This document shows positions 26,068-35,579 of a DNA stretch of 41,283 nucleotides, piece after piece. Position 1 is the stretch's first letter, and the number at the start of each line of letters is the position of its first letter. Below the pieces are notes generated by a model. The model was given only the letters and a program-made list of their open reading frames with translations. It was not told where the DNA came from and ran no database searches. The stretch comes from Clostridia bacterium (GTDB lineage: Bacteria; Bacillota; Clostridia; Monoglobales; Monoglobaceae), in the NCBI GenBank assembly GCA_017503225.1, contig JAFVTM010000021.1:1-41283 (forward strand). Reading direction: 5' to 3'. The position numbers and the translations under genes are program-made.

Positions 26068-27330
26068 ATGAAAATTATGGTAGTAGGCGGTGGCGGACGT
26101 GAACATGCCATCATCAAAAAACTGAAAGAAAGCGAAAAGGTGTCAAAGATATATGCACTCCCCGGAAACGGCGGAATTGCAGCTGATGCTGAGTGTGTTA
26201 ACATCGGGGCAAAAGATATTGACGGTATTCGTGACTTTGCAAAGCAGGAAAAGATAGATTTTGCTGTGGTTGCGCCTGATGACCCTCTTGTGCTTGGCGC
26301 GGTTGATGCTCTTGAAGAAATCGGAGTTCCTTGCTTTGGACCAAGGGCGAATGCGGCAATAATCGAGGGAAGCAAGGTTTTTTCAAAAAACCTTATGAAA
26401 AAATATAACATTCCAACAGCGGAATATGAGGTGTTTTCTGACCTTGATGAAGCACTTAAATATCTTGAAACGGCACCAATTCCCACAGTTATCAAGGCTG
26501 ACGGCTTGGCGCTTGGAAAAGGCGTTATAATTGCAACAACCCGTGATGAAGCAAAGGAGGCTGTCCGTTCCATGATGGAGGACAAGATTTTCGGCGAAAG
26601 CGGAAACAATGTTGTAATCGAAGAGTTCCTTACAGGCCCTGAGGTGTCGGTGCTTTCGTTCACTGATGGCGAAACGGTTATTCCTATGGTTTCATCAATG
26701 GACCACAAGCGTGCAAAAGATGGCGACGAGGGTCTCAACACCGGCGGTATGGGAACTATCGCACCAAACCCCTATTATACAAAAGCCGTGGCAGATGAAT
26801 GCATGGAAAAGATTTTTATCCCTACCATTGATGCAATGAACAAAGAGGGAAGAACCTTTAAAGGGTGTCTTTATTTTGGACTTATGCTCACTGAAAAGGG
26901 CCCGAAAGTTATTGAATACAACTGCCGTTTCGGTGATCCTGAAACTCAGGTTGTTTTGCCGCTTTTGGATGGCGATTTGCTTGAAATTATGCAGCATACC
27001 GCAAACGGAACATTAAAGGATGCGAAAGTTAAATTCAAAGATATGGCAGCTTGCTGCGTTGTTATGGCATCAAATGGTTACCCGCAAAAATATGACAGTG
27101 GATTTGAAATAACGATGCCCACTGACAAAAACATTTATGTTGCAGGGGCAAAGCTTGAAGATGGAAAGCTCCTTACTGCCGGCGGCAGAGTTCTTGGGGT
27201 TACTGAAATAGGAAACTCACTAAAAGATGCTATTGGCGCGGCTTATGAAACAGTAAAAACTGTCAAGTTCAGCAATGCGTATTATAGACACGATATAGGA
27301 CAAAAAGCCCTTGCGGCAGAAAATGCATAA
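26068..27330 (+). CDS. purD: Phosphoribosylamine-glycine ligase PurD (GARS)
   Basis: Purine step 2: joins phosphoribosylamine and glycine with ATP. The N-domain has VVGGGGREHAI and YALPGNGGIA, and the ATP-grasp core has PTVIKADGLALGKGV, VVIEEFLTGPEVSVL, NTGGMGTIAPNPYY and EYNCRFGDPETQVV with the metal-binding residues. The length of 420 residues is usual. ATG lies about nine bases after CGAAAGG. Separated from the upstream gene by the 129-base inverted repeat. Confidence 0.95.
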   Translation: MKIMVVGGGGREHAIIKKLKESEKVSKIYALPGNGGIAADAECVNIGAKDIDGIRDFAKQEKIDFAVVAPDDPLVLGAVDALEEIGVPCFGPRANAAIIEGSKVFSKNLMKKYNIPTAEYEVFSDLDEALKYLETAPIPTVIKADGLALGKGVIIATTRDEAKEAVRSMMEDKIFGESGNNVVIEEFLTGPEVSVLSFTDGETVIPMVSSMDHKRAKDGDEGLNTGGMGTIAPNPYYTKAVADECMEKIFIPTIDAMNKEGRTFKGCLYFGLMLTEKGPKVIEYNCRFGDPETQVVLPLLDGDLLEIMQHTANGTLKDAKVKFKDMAACCVVMASNGYPQKYDSGFEITMPTDKNIYVAGAKLEDGKLLTAGGRVLGVTEIGNSLKDAIGAAYETVKTVKFSNAYYRHDIGQKALAAENA

Positions 27331-27345
27331 GAAAGGAACAAAATA

Positions 27346-28287
27346 ATGGTTTACAGAGTTTATGTTGAAAAAAAGAGTGAGCTTGCGGCTGAAGCAAAGT
27401 CACTTAAAAATGATTTGGTCAATCTGCTCCAGATAAAAGGGCTCAAGGACCTCAGAATAATCAACCGCTATGATGTTGAAAATATTGACAAAGAGCTTTT
27501 TGATTATTGCAAGGGTACAGTTTTTTCAGAACCTCAGCTTGACACGGTTTCAGAGGAAATTGAGATGAATGCTGATGCTGTTTTCGCTGTGGAATTTTTG
27601 CCCGGTCAGTTTGACCTTCGTGCAAATTCTGCTGAGGAATGTATTCAGCTGATTTCAAAGGGCGAAAGACCTACTGTTAAAGCGGCAAAAGTTTATTTGC
27701 TTTATGGTGACCTTTCAGATGGTGACATTGCTGAAATCAAAAAGTATGTTATTAACCCCGTAGAATCAAGAGAGGCAACGCTTGAAAAGTTTGATACCCT
27801 GAAAATCGAGTATGATATACCCACCACTGTTGCGACACTTGACGGATTTATTGAACTTTCTGAAGAGGGTCTTAAGAAAATGATTGATGATATGGGTCTT
27901 GCGATGGACATTGATGACATCAAGTTTTGTCAGCAGTATTTCTTAAGCGAAAAGCGTGACCCCACTATCACAGAAATAAGAATGATAGACACATACTGGT
28001 CTGACCACTGTCGTCATACTACATTCCTTACCACCATTGACAGTGTTAAGTTTGAGGATGAACTGCTTCAGTCGGCTTATGACAGGTATATAAAGACCAG
28101 AGAGGAAATCGGCAGAACCAAGCCTATAAACCTTATGGATATTGGTACAATCGCTGCAAAATACTTAAAAGCAAACGGCAAGCTTGACAAACTTGACGAA
28201 AGCGAAGAAATCAATGCTTGTACTGTTAAAATTGATGTGTGTGTGGACGGCAAGGATGAAAAATGGCTGTTGCTCTTCAAAAAATGA
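27346..28287 (+). CDS. purL: FGAM synthase PurL, N-terminal fragment before frameshift
   Basis: The first 313 codons of a large single-chain PurL (FGAR + glutamine + ATP to FGAM, purine step 4). It covers the N-terminal PurS-like domain, the linker and the start of the first synthetase domain (MIDTYWSDHCRHTTF). Reading stops at TGA 28285-28287, right after a run of six A. With one A fewer, the frame continues smoothly into the downstream fragment as [14 protein letters not shown], a canonical PurL motif. ATG follows AGAAAGGAAC. As written, this product ends within the catalytic domain and would be inactive. Confidence 0.9.
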   Translation: MVYRVYVEKKSELAAEAKSLKNDLVNLLQIKGLKDLRIINRYDVENIDKELFDYCKGTVFSEPQLDTVSEEIEMNADAVFAVEFLPGQFDLRANSAEECIQLISKGERPTVKAAKVYLLYGDLSDGDIAEIKKYVINPVESREATLEKFDTLKIEYDIPTTVATLDGFIELSEEGLKKMIDDMGLAMDIDDIKFCQQYFLSEKRDPTITEIRMIDTYWSDHCRHTTFLTTIDSVKFEDELLQSAYDRYIKTREEIGRTKPINLMDIGTIAAKYLKANGKLDKLDESEEINACTVKIDVCVDGKDEKWLLLFKK

Positions 28288-31036
28288 GACACATAATCAC
28301 CCAACAGAAATCGAGCCATTTGGTGGTGCGGCTACCTGTATTGGTGGTGCTATCCGTGACCCGCTGTCAGGTCGTTCATATGTTTATGCGGCTATGCGTG
28401 TTACCGGTGCGGCTGATCCGCTCAAGCCCGTATCAGAAACCATAGAGGGCAAACTCCCACAGAGAAAGATTGTTACCGGTGCGGCAGCAGGCTACAGCTC
28501 ATACGGAAACCAGATTGGTCTTGCCACAGGTCAGGTTGATGAGCTTTATCATGATGGATATGCGGCAAAGCGTATGGAAATCGGTGCGGTTATTGCGGCG
28601 GCTCCTCAGGAAAACGTAAGACGTGAACGCCCAGAGGATGGGGACATCGTTATTCTTCTTGGCGGAAAGACCGGTCGTGACGGCTGTGGCGGTGCTACTG
28701 GTTCTTCTAAATCTCACACAGTTGAGTCTCTTGAATCCTGCGGTGCAGAAGTTCAAAAGGGCAATGCTCCTGAAGAAAGAAAGCTCCAGAGACTTTTCCG
28801 CAACAGCGAGGCATCAAAACTCATCAAACGTTGTAACGACTTTGGTGCAGGCGGTGTTTCTGTTGCTATTGGTGAACTTGCTGACGGTCTTGAAATTGAC
28901 CTTAATGCTGTTCCTAAAAAATATGACGGACTTGACGGCACAGAACTTGCAATCAGCGAATCTCAGGAGAGAATGGCTGTTGTTGTAGAAGCAAAGGACG
29001 TTGAAAGATTCAAAGAACTTGCAAAAAGTGAAAATCTGGAGGCAACTGTTGTTGCCGTGGTAAAAGAAAAGCCATATCTTGTTATGCACTGGAACGGCAA
29101 GGAAATTGTGAACATTTCACGTGAATTCCTCAATTCAAACGGTGCTGAAAAGCATATTGATATTGCCCCTGAGAAACCTCAGACTTTTGACAAGGAAATT
29201 CCTGCGGATTTCAAGAATGGTTACATAGCACTTGCGGGTGACCTCAATGTTTGCTCAAAGCGTGGACTCTCAGAGAGATTTGACTCAACTATTGGTGCAG
29301 GAACAGTTCTTATGCCTTTTGGCGGAAAGCATCAGCTCACACCTATTCAGGCTATGGCAAACAAGGTTTCTGTTGAAAAGGCACACACAAACACCTGTTC
29401 TGTGATGGCTTGGGGCTATAACCCATTCATTGCTGAAAAGAGCCCTTATCACAGTGCTTATCTTGCTGTTGTTGAATCTGTTTCAAAGCTTGTGGCAACA
29501 GGTGCGGCATTTAAGGACGTATATCTTACTTTCCAGGAATATTTTGAAAAGCCCAAGAAAGACCCGAAACGTTGGGGCAAGCCTTTTGCTGCGCTTCTTG
29601 GTGCTCTTGATGCACAGAAAAATCTTGAAATTGCGGCTATCGGCGGCAAGGACTCTATGAGTGGAACATTTGAACAGATTGACGTTCCCCCAACACTTGT
29701 TTCTTTTGCTGTTACTACTGAAAAGAACGAAAATATTATTTCGCCTGAATTCAAAGCAGCAGGCAATAAGGTCGTATGGATTAAACCTGAATATGACAAG
29801 AACGGTCTTCCTGTGACGACCAGCCTTCTTGAATGCTTTAAGACAGTTACTGACCTTGTTCACAGCGGCAAGGCGGCTGCGGTATATACACCTGTTTACG
29901 GCGGTGTGGCTGAAGGCATAATGAAAATGGCTATGGGTAATGGCATCGGCTTTAAGTTTGATGACGGAATCTCTATGGCTGACATTTTTGGCTACAGCTA
30001 TGGCTCATTTGTTGTGGAACTTATGACAGACGAAAATGTAGGTACTGTTTTGGGTTATACAACTAAAGCAGAAGAAATTTCGTATAAGGGCGAAACCCTT
30101 AGTCTTGCTGAACTTCAAAAGGACTATGAGGGAAAGCTTGAAGAAATTTATTCCTGCAACATTGAAACCGAAAAGAAAGACATTCCTGCATTCAGTTTCA
30201 AGGCAGAAACTCGCGTTGCTCCAAAAATCAGCGTGGCAAAACCAAAGGTTCTCATTCCCGTATTCCCCGGAACGAACTGTGAATTTGACAGTGCAAAGGT
30301 TATGCGTGATGCAGGCGCTGAGCCTGAAATCTTTGTAATAAACAATCTCTCGCCACAGGCGATTTCAGAGTCGGTTGAGGCGTTTGCAAAGAGCCTTAAG
30401 GAATCACAGATAGTGTTTATTCCAGGTGGTTTCTCAGGCGGTGATGAGCCTGATGGTTCAGCGAAATTCATTACTGCATTCTTCCGTAACCCTGAAATCA
30501 AAGAAGCTACAACCGAGCTTCTTGAAATGCGTGACGGACTTATGTGCGGTATCTGTAACGGCTTCCAGGCTTTAATCAAGCTTGGTCTTGTGCCTTATGG
30601 AAAGATTATTGACACTGACGAAAATTGTCCTACACTTTCATACAACACCATCGCACGCCACCAGTCAAAGCTGGTACGTACAAGGGTTGCATCAAACAAA
30701 TCGCCTTGGATGAATTATGCAAATGTTGGAGATATTTATACTGTTGCAATTTCTCACGGTGAGGGTCGCTTTATGGCAAGTGATGAACTTGTGAAATCTT
30801 TGGATGAGAATGGTCAGATTCTTACTCAGTATGTTGATTTAAGCGGAAATCCCACAAATGAAATTCAGTATAACCCCAATGGCTCTGCCTTTGCAATCGA
30901 GGGTATTACATCACCTGACGGCAGAGTTCTTGGTAAAATGGGACACACCGAAAGATGGGCAGACGGACTTTATAAAAACGTTGACGGAAACTTTGATATG
31001 GGTATCTTCCGTTCAGCTGTTGAATACTTTAAATAA
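28184..31036 (+). CDS. purL: FGAM synthase PurL, C-terminal part after frameshift
   Basis: Continuation of purL in the +1 frame. Homology begins at [15 protein letters not shown] (codon at 28283); the codons from the ATG at 28184 to that point overlap the N-terminal fragment and are not PurL-like. It contains the rest of the first AIRS-type synthetase domain, the second one (GKHQLTP...KVSVEKAHT and [12 protein letters not shown]), and a C-terminal class I glutaminase with [12 protein letters not shown], the nucleophile Cys in [10 protein letters not shown], and HGEGRF. Removing one A joins both parts into 1229 codons, the right size for the large PurL of Clostridia. No ribosome site precedes the 28184 ATG, so independent translation is unlikely. 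Confidence 0.9.
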   Translation: MTNLTKAKKSMLVLLKLMCVWTARMKNGCCSSKNETHNHPTEIEPFGGAATCIGGAIRDPLSGRSYVYAAMRVTGAADPLKPVSETIEGKLPQRKIVTGAAAGYSSYGNQIGLATGQVDELYHDGYAAKRMEIGAVIAAAPQENVRRERPEDGDIVILLGGKTGRDGCGGATGSSKSHTVESLESCGAEVQKGNAPEERKLQRLFRNSEASKLIKRCNDFGAGGVSVAIGELADGLEIDLNAVPKKYDGLDGTELAISESQERMAVVVEAKDVERFKELAKSENLEATVVAVVKEKPYLVMHWNGKEIVNISREFLNSNGAEKHIDIAPEKPQTFDKEIPADFKNGYIALAGDLNVCSKRGLSERFDSTIGAGTVLMPFGGKHQLTPIQAMANKVSVEKAHTNTCSVMAWGYNPFIAEKSPYHSAYLAVVESVSKLVATGAAFKDVYLTFQEYFEKPKKDPKRWGKPFAALLGALDAQKNLEIAAIGGKDSMSGTFEQIDVPPTLVSFAVTTEKNENIISPEFKAAGNKVVWIKPEYDKNGLPVTTSLLECFKTVTDLVHSGKAAAVYTPVYGGVAEGIMKMAMGNGIGFKFDDGISMADIFGYSYGSFVVELMTDENVGTVLGYTTKAEEISYKGETLSLAELQKDYEGKLEEIYSCNIETEKKDIPAFSFKAETRVAPKISVAKPKVLIPVFPGTNCEFDSAKVMRDAGAEPEIFVINNLSPQAISESVEAFAKSLKESQIVFIPGGFSGGDEPDGSAKFITAFFRNPEIKEATTELLEMRDGLMCGICNGFQALIKLGLVPYGKIIDTDENCPTLSYNTIARHQSKLVRTRVASNKSPWMNYANVGDIYTVAISHGEGRFMASDELVKSLDENGQILTQYVDLSGNPTNEIQYNPNGSAFAIEGITSPDGRVLGKMGHTERWADGLYKNVDGNFDMGIFRSAVEYFK
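28279..28284 (+). other. A6 homopolymer: single-base frameshift in purL
   Basis: The two purL frames meet at six consecutive A. Five A would read TTC AAA AAT GAG ACA, giving FKNETHNHP without interruption; six A give TTC AAA AAA TGA. The change is one extra base. It may be a sequencing or assembly error, a true recent mutation, or an A-run where polymerase slippage restores the frame in part of the transcripts. Confidence 0.9.
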
Positions 31037-31062
31037 AAATTTGCGAAAGAAGGTTTTCCTTA

Positions 31063-32727
31063 ATGAAAACAGATATTGAAATCGCTCAGAGTGCCAAAAT
31101 GCAGCATATTTCAGAAATTGCAAATGCTGCCGGCATTGACCCGAAATATGTGGAGCTTTATGGAAATTATAAGGCTAAGATTGACCTTTCACTTCTTCGT
31201 GAGAGGGAAAGACGTGCAAAGCTTATTCTGGTTACCGCAATAACCCCTACCCCTGCAGGGGAGGGAAAGACCACTACCACAATCGGTCTTGCAGACGGAA
31301 TGAAAAAGCTTGGCAAAAACGTGGTGGTTGCACTTCGTGAGCCGTCACTTGGCCCTGTGTTTGGTGTCAAAGGCGGTGCAGCAGGCGGTGGTTATGCTCA
31401 GGTTGTTCCTATGGAGGATATAAATTTGCATTTCACCGGTGACTTCCACGCTATCGGTGCTGCCAACAATCTTCTTGCGGCTATGCTTGATAATCACATT
31501 TATCAGGGAAATCGCCTCAATATTGACCCAAGGCGTATCACCTGGAAACGATGTGTTGATATGAATGACCGTCAGCTTAGATTTGTTACAGACGGTCTTG
31601 GAGGAAGAGTTAACGGTGTTCCAAGAGAAGACGGTTATGATATAACTGTTGCATCAGAGGTTATGGCGGTGCTGTGCCTTGCGTCTTCAATTTCTGATTT
31701 GAAAGAAAGACTTTCAAGAATCGTTGTTGGATATACCTATGACGAAAAGCCTGTTACAGCAGGTGAACTTGGTGCGGCAGGTGCGATGACAGCGCTCCTT
31801 AAGGACGCACTTAAACCAAATCTTGTACAGACTCTTGAGGGAACTCCTGCCCTTGTTCACGGCGGACCTTTTGCTAACATTGCCCACGGCTGCAACTCGG
31901 TTATTGCAACAGAGACAGCTATGCGACTTGGCGATTATGTGATTACCGAGGCGGGATTTGGTGCTGACCTTGGTGCTCAGAAATTCCTTGACATAAAGTG
32001 TAGGTATGCGGGGCTGAAACCGTCAGCGGTTGTTATGGTTGCTACAATCCGTGCTCTCAAAATGCACGGCGGCGTGCCAAAGACCGAGCTTGGGGAGGAA
32101 AATCTTGAGGCGCTCGCTTTGGGCATTCCCAATCTTCTTCGCCACGTTTCAAACATCAAGGATGTTTACAAGCTCCCGTCGGTTGTGGCGGTGAACAGAT
32201 TCCCAACCGATACAGATAGCGAAGTTCAGCTTGTTATTGACCGTTGTCGTGAGCTTGGCGTGAATGTTGTTCTTTCAAACGTATGGGCAGAGGGCGGAAA
32301 CGGCGGCATAGAAATGGCAGAAGAGGTTATAAGTCTTTGTGAAAAAGAAAATGATTTCTCGTTCAGCTATGACCTTGATGATACCATTGAAAACAAGATT
32401 GATACGATTGTCAAAAGAGTATATCGTGGACGTGGTGCGGCATTTACACCTGCTGCGAAAAAGCAGATTGCGACTCTTTGTGAGCTTGGATATGACAAGC
32501 TTCCGATTTGTATGGCAAAGACCCAATATAGCTTTTCGGATGATATGACAAAAATTGGTGCACCAGAGGATTTCGTGGTTACTGTCAGAACCCTGAAAGT
32601 GTCGGCGGGGGCAGGCTTTATTGTGGCTCTCACCGGTGACATTATGACAATGCCGGGACTTCCGAAAGTTCCTGCGGCTGAAAAAATCGACGTTGATGAA
32701 AATGGCGTAATAACCGGACTTTTCTAA
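31063..32727 (+). CDS. fhs: Formate-tetrahydrofolate ligase
   Basis: Makes 10-formyl-THF from formate, THF and ATP. The P-loop TPAGEGKTT is at residues 63-71, then [32 protein letters not shown] and the C-terminal [12 protein letters not shown]. The length of 554 residues is the family norm. It is the last gene of the purine operon and supplies the formyl donor for PurN and the AICAR formyltransferase. Its inclusion under a ZTP riboswitch closes a logical feedback loop. The ribosome site GAAAGAAGG is modest. A strong terminator follows. Confidence 0.96.
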   Translation: MKTDIEIAQSAKMQHISEIANAAGIDPKYVELYGNYKAKIDLSLLRERERRAKLILVTAITPTPAGEGKTTTTIGLADGMKKLGKNVVVALREPSLGPVFGVKGGAAGGGYAQVVPMEDINLHFTGDFHAIGAANNLLAAMLDNHIYQGNRLNIDPRRITWKRCVDMNDRQLRFVTDGLGGRVNGVPREDGYDITVASEVMAVLCLASSISDLKERLSRIVVGYTYDEKPVTAGELGAAGAMTALLKDALKPNLVQTLEGTPALVHGGPFANIAHGCNSVIATETAMRLGDYVITEAGFGADLGAQKFLDIKCRYAGLKPSAVVMVATIRALKMHGGVPKTELGEENLEALALGIPNLLRHVSNIKDVYKLPSVVAVNRFPTDTDSEVQLVIDRCRELGVNVVLSNVWAEGGNGGIEMAEEVISLCEKENDFSFSYDLDDTIENKIDTIVKRVYRGRGAAFTPAAKKQIATLCELGYDKLPICMAKTQYSFSDDMTKIGAPEDFVVTVRTLKVSAGAGFIVALTGDIMTMPGLPKVPAAEKIDVDENGVITGLF

Positions 32728-32745
32728 AAAACAAATACTTTTCTT

Positions 32746-32778
32746 AGACGGATGCAAGGTTGCATCCGTCTTTTTTTC
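32746..32778 (+). terminator. Terminator of the purine operon
   Basis: A perfect 11-bp stem AGACGGATGCA (32746-32756), a 4-base loop AGGT, TGCATCCGTCT (32761-32771) and a run of T. Nineteen bases after the fhs stop. Confidence 0.93.
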
Positions 32779-32883
32779 GAAAAATTTTTGAAAACTTTTG
32801 TCGCAAAAAGTGGAATTTGAATATATTGTCACTGAAATATGCTTTATATGTACTGGGTTGTCAAAAATTGCATATGGAAAAAT

Positions 32884-32912
32884 TTGTAAATTTGCATATG
32901 ATATGTTATAAT
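32884..32912 (+). promoter_or_regulatory. Promoter of noc-like gene, with direct repeats
   Basis: TTGTAA (32884-32889), a 17-base spacer and TATAAT (32907-32912). Two exact copies of TTGCATATG (32868-32876 and 32892-32900) lie upstream of and inside the spacer, 24 bases apart, and could be operator half-sites. Confidence 0.6.
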
Positions 32913-32941
32913 CAAAAAAAGCGAAAAGGAGAGGATTTGTT

Positions 32942-33763
32942 ATGATGGGTATGTATACAGAAGAAAAGAACTCCAGGGCGGCTTATCTTCCCATTGATAA
33001 TATAAGGACAAGCCCCTATCAACCCCGAAAAGAAATGGATGACGGAGCCCTTGAGGAGCTGAGTATGTCCATAAGACACTATGGGCTTATGCAGCCTGTG
33101 GTGGTGAGAAGAATAAACGGATATGATTATGAGCTTGTTGCAGGAGAAAGACGGCTTCGTGCCTGCCGGATGGCGGGGATGAAACAGATTCCTGCTGTTG
33201 TGGTAAGGGCAGGTGGCACCGACAGTGCGGTGATGGCGTTAATTGAAAATATCCAGAGGGAAAACTTGGGCTACATAGAAGAGGCAGAGGCTTTTTGCAC
33301 TCTTGTTGCGGAGCACGGCATAACTCAGGAGGAGCTTGCGGCACGTCTTGGGAAAAGTCAGTCCTCTGTTGCAAACAAAATAAGGATACTGCGCCTTTCA
33401 CCAGAGGTGAGGGGACTTCTTTTGGAAAATGGTTTGAGTGAGCGCCACGCCCGCGCACTTCTTAGCCTTAATGATGAAAAACTCAGACTTCGGGCTTTGG
33501 GCATAATTGTGGACAGAGGCTTAAACGTCAAAAAAACCGACGAGCTTGTGGAGTCCATGCTTTCAAAGAATGAAAAAGAAGATGAGGACAAGCATCCGCC
33601 AATAAGAGTTTTCAAGGATATGCGGATATTTTCAAACACAATCCGCCAGGCAGTGGATATGATGAAAAAGTCGGGAATTGATGCTCAGTCGGTGAAGACA
33701 GAAAACGAGGACTACATAGAATACACAATAAAAATCCCTAAAAATTTGAAAAACGCTGTATAA
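32942..33763 (+). CDS. noc: ParB/Noc-family nucleoid protein
   Basis: A 273-residue CTP-switch DNA-binding clamp of the ParB family. The N-terminal CTP-binding domain carries GERR (68-71) and ENIQRE (102-107), a helix-turn-helix is at about 127-150 (ITQEELAARLGKSQSSVANKIRIL), and ERHARALL lies in the linker. The C-terminal end, with FKDMRIFSNTIRQAVDMMKKSG, is like Bacillus Noc rather than chromosomal ParB. No parA/soj lies next to it and no parS-like site was noticed, which also favours Noc (nucleoid occlusion). Start: the first ATG after AAAAGGAGAGG; a second ATG follows directly. ParB/Spo0J remains the alternative. Confidence 0.85.
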   Translation: MMGMYTEEKNSRAAYLPIDNIRTSPYQPRKEMDDGALEELSMSIRHYGLMQPVVVRRINGYDYELVAGERRLRACRMAGMKQIPAVVVRAGGTDSAVMALIENIQRENLGYIEEAEAFCTLVAEHGITQEELAARLGKSQSSVANKIRILRLSPEVRGLLLENGLSERHARALLSLNDEKLRLRALGIIVDRGLNVKKTDELVESMLSKNEKEDEDKHPPIRVFKDMRIFSNTIRQAVDMMKKSGIDAQSVKTENEDYIEYTIKIPKNLKNAV

Positions 33764-33775
33764 AATGGAATGATT

Positions 33776-33806
33776 TGTCAACACTTTAGTTATGGAGGTG
33801 TTGACA
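33776..33806 (+). promoter_or_regulatory. Inverted repeat over M23 gene ribosome site
   Basis: Perfect 9-bp arms TGTCAACAC (33776-33784) and GTGTTGACA (33798-33806) with a 13-base loop, ending one base before the start codon. The GGAGG core is mostly in the loop, with its last G in the right arm. It can act as an mRNA hairpin limiting translation or as a protein-binding dyad. Confidence 0.6.
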
Positions 33807-33807
33807 G

Positions 33808-34560
33808 ATGAAAGATAAAAAGACAAAGAAAAGCTTTATGAGACGTTTTGCAGAAAACAAAGGGGTTTACATAGCCCTGTTTGCGGCGGCTTTGATGGTC
33901 GGGTTTTATGTTTATGCAAGACAAATGAAGATTTCAAGTGAGAGAGACGTTGTGTCATTTGATGAAAATGCGTGGCAGGAGGCGGTAAGAGAAAGCGGAA
34001 TAAAGGTTGTTGACGTTGGCGAGATTGATGAAAAGAAGACCGTCAAAAGTGACAGTCAAGCAGAAAAGACCGTGAAAAATGAAGGCGTGTCAGGGACGGG
34101 TTCTTTAGCCGCGGATGAGGAATCGGTTGAGACTATGGCACAAGCTGATGTGTTTCAAATGGAAAGACCCTGCAGCGGTGAGGTTATGGCAGAGTGCTCC
34201 ATTGAAGAACTTGTTTTTTGCAGCACCATGGAGGACTGGCGGACTCACAATGGCATAGACATCGGTGCGGCTGTGGGTGATGCGGTGAAAGCGGCAGAGG
34301 ACGGCGTGGTTTCCAAGGTGTATGAGGATGAATTTTTGGGCGTAGTTGTGGAAATTCAGCACGAAAATGAAATGGCGTCCCTTTATGGAAATTTGCAAAA
34401 TGCTGATTTCATTGCCGTTGGAACAAAGGTGAATAAGGGAGATATAATCGGCGGCGTGGGAAACCCCGGAAGCCTTGAGGCAAATATGAAACCGCACCTG
34501 CATTTTGAGGTGACGGCGGCGGGTGAACTTTGTGATCCCAAAGACTATATTTCCTTTTAA
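33808..34560 (+). CDS. Membrane-anchored M23 (LytM) peptidase, SpoIIQ-like
   Basis: A 250-residue protein with a basic N-terminus, one membrane helix (about 19-37), a polar linker, then a LytM domain. Metal and catalytic motifs are complete: H147-x3-D151 in THNGID and H230-L-H232 in HLHFE. Architecture (short cytoplasmic tail, single helix, external LytM) and the MERPCSGEV...EDWRTHNGIDIG stretch resemble clostridial SpoIIQ, the forespore half of the engulfment channel. Bacillus SpoIIQ lost the His of this site, while several clostridial ones keep it. A general cell-wall endopeptidase is the alternative. It follows the noc-like gene by 44 bases, which hold an inverted repeat over the ribosome site GGAGG. 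A terminator follows. Confidence 0.8.
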   Translation: MKDKKTKKSFMRRFAENKGVYIALFAAALMVGFYVYARQMKISSERDVVSFDENAWQEAVRESGIKVVDVGEIDEKKTVKSDSQAEKTVKNEGVSGTGSLAADEESVETMAQADVFQMERPCSGEVMAECSIEELVFCSTMEDWRTHNGIDIGAAVGDAVKAAEDGVVSKVYEDEFLGVVVEIQHENEMASLYGNLQNADFIAVGTKVNKGDIIGGVGNPGSLEANMKPHLHFEVTAAGELCDPKDYISF

Positions 34561-34594
34561 AAATATTGCCCCCTAAAAATTTTATATAAATTAA

Positions 34595-34639
34595 GGAAGA
34601 AACTCCTGCATTATTTAGCGGGGGTTTCTTCCTTTTTTT
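34595..34639 (+). terminator. Terminator after M23 gene
   Basis: A 15-bp stem with G-T pairs, GGAAGAAACTCCTGC (34595-34609) and GCGGGGGTTTCTTCC (34618-34632), with an 8-base loop and T7 directly after. Confidence 0.92.
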
Positions 34640-34681
34640 GCTGTTTTGGCGGGTATCTGTGGGGAATTTTATGAAAAACTC

Positions 34682-34710
34682 TTGTAACAGAAAAAAAATT
34701 ATGTTAAAAT
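34682..34710 (+). promoter_or_regulatory. Promoter of uppP
   Basis: TTGTAA (34682-34687), a 17-base spacer and TAAAAT (34705-34710), about 65 bases ahead of the ATG. Confidence 0.65.
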
Positions 34711-34775
34711 ATAATGTAGTATGGACTTTTGTAATATACATATATTGATTTATACTCTTTTTCGGAGGGTTTATT

Positions 34776-35579
34776 ATGGAAATGATTAAGTCAATTATCT
34801 TGGGCATCGTTGAGGGAATTACCGAATGGCTTCCCATCAGCTCTACCGGACATATGATATTAGTGAATGAATTTATTAGAAATCATAACGGCTTTACGGC
34901 GTCAGACCTTTATCTTTATGTTATTCAGCTTGGGGCAATTCTTGCGGTGGTTACGCTTTATTTTAAAACGCTCAATCCGTTTTCGCCGTCAAAAACGAAA
35001 ATGGAAAAGGCTGATACATGGAGTATGTGGTTCAAAGTTGTGGTGGCGTGTTTGCCGGCTGCTGTTATCGGACTTTTGCTTGACAGTGTCATGGAACATT
35101 TTGAAAACTGGCAGGTTGTGTCCGCTATGCTGATTTTGTATGGTGTGGCGTTTATTTTCATCGAAAAGCTTGACAAAAAAACCACTGTACATAGCGTAAA
35201 GGAAATGTCATATAAAACGGCGCTTTTGATTGGTGCTTTTCAGGTGCTTTCGATTATACCGGGAACGTCACGGTCGGGGTCTACCATTCTTGGCGCAATG
35301 CTCCTTGGCTGCAGCAGAAGTATGGCCGCGGAGTTTTCGTTCTTTCTGGCAATTCCTGTTATGTTCGGGGTTAGTCTTCTCAAGATTCTCAAATACGGAC
35401 TTATGATGAGTGCCTCGGATGCTGCGGTGCTTCTTGTGGGAATGATTGTGGCGTATGTGGTTTCGCTTGTGTCCATTAAGTTCTTGGTGAATTATGTGAG
35501 AAGTCACGATTTTAAATTCTTTGGAATTTACAGAATTATTTTAGGTATTTTGGTTATTTTGTATTTTGTTTTGGTTTAA
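34776..35579 (+). CDS. uppP: Undecaprenyl-diphosphatase UppP/BacA
   Basis: Recycles undecaprenyl pyrophosphate to the monophosphate carrier for peptidoglycan and wall polymers; high copy gives bacitracin resistance. The two catalytic motifs are EGITEWLPISSTGH (13-26) and PGTSRSGST (about 161-169), set in roughly eight membrane helices. The length of 267 residues is normal. ATG follows TCGGAGGG. It has its own promoter and lies between two terminator-like hairpins. Confidence 0.95.
   Translation: MEMIKSIILGIVEGITEWLPISSTGHMILVNEFIRNHNGFTASDLYLYVIQLGAILAVVTLYFKTLNPFSPSKTKMEKADTWSMWFKVVVACLPAAVIGLLLDSVMEHFENWQVVSAMLILYGVAFIFIEKLDKKTTVHSVKEMSYKTALLIGAFQVLSIIPGTSRSGSTILGAMLLGCSRSMAAEFSFFLAIPVMFGVSLLKILKYGLMMSASDAAVLLVGMIVAYVVSLVSIKFLVNYVRSHDFKFFGIYRIILGILVILYFVLV

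Noticed and set aside
26037-26741. Long minus-strand open frame of 234 codons opposite purD
   Set aside because: Ser/Pro/Phe-rich shadow of the purD codons; purD is strongly conserved.
28279-28288. Classic programmed -1 frameshift in purL
   Set aside because: The needed shift is +1 (skip one A), no stimulatory structure was seen, and PurL is not known for programmed shifting; an indel or slippage is simpler.
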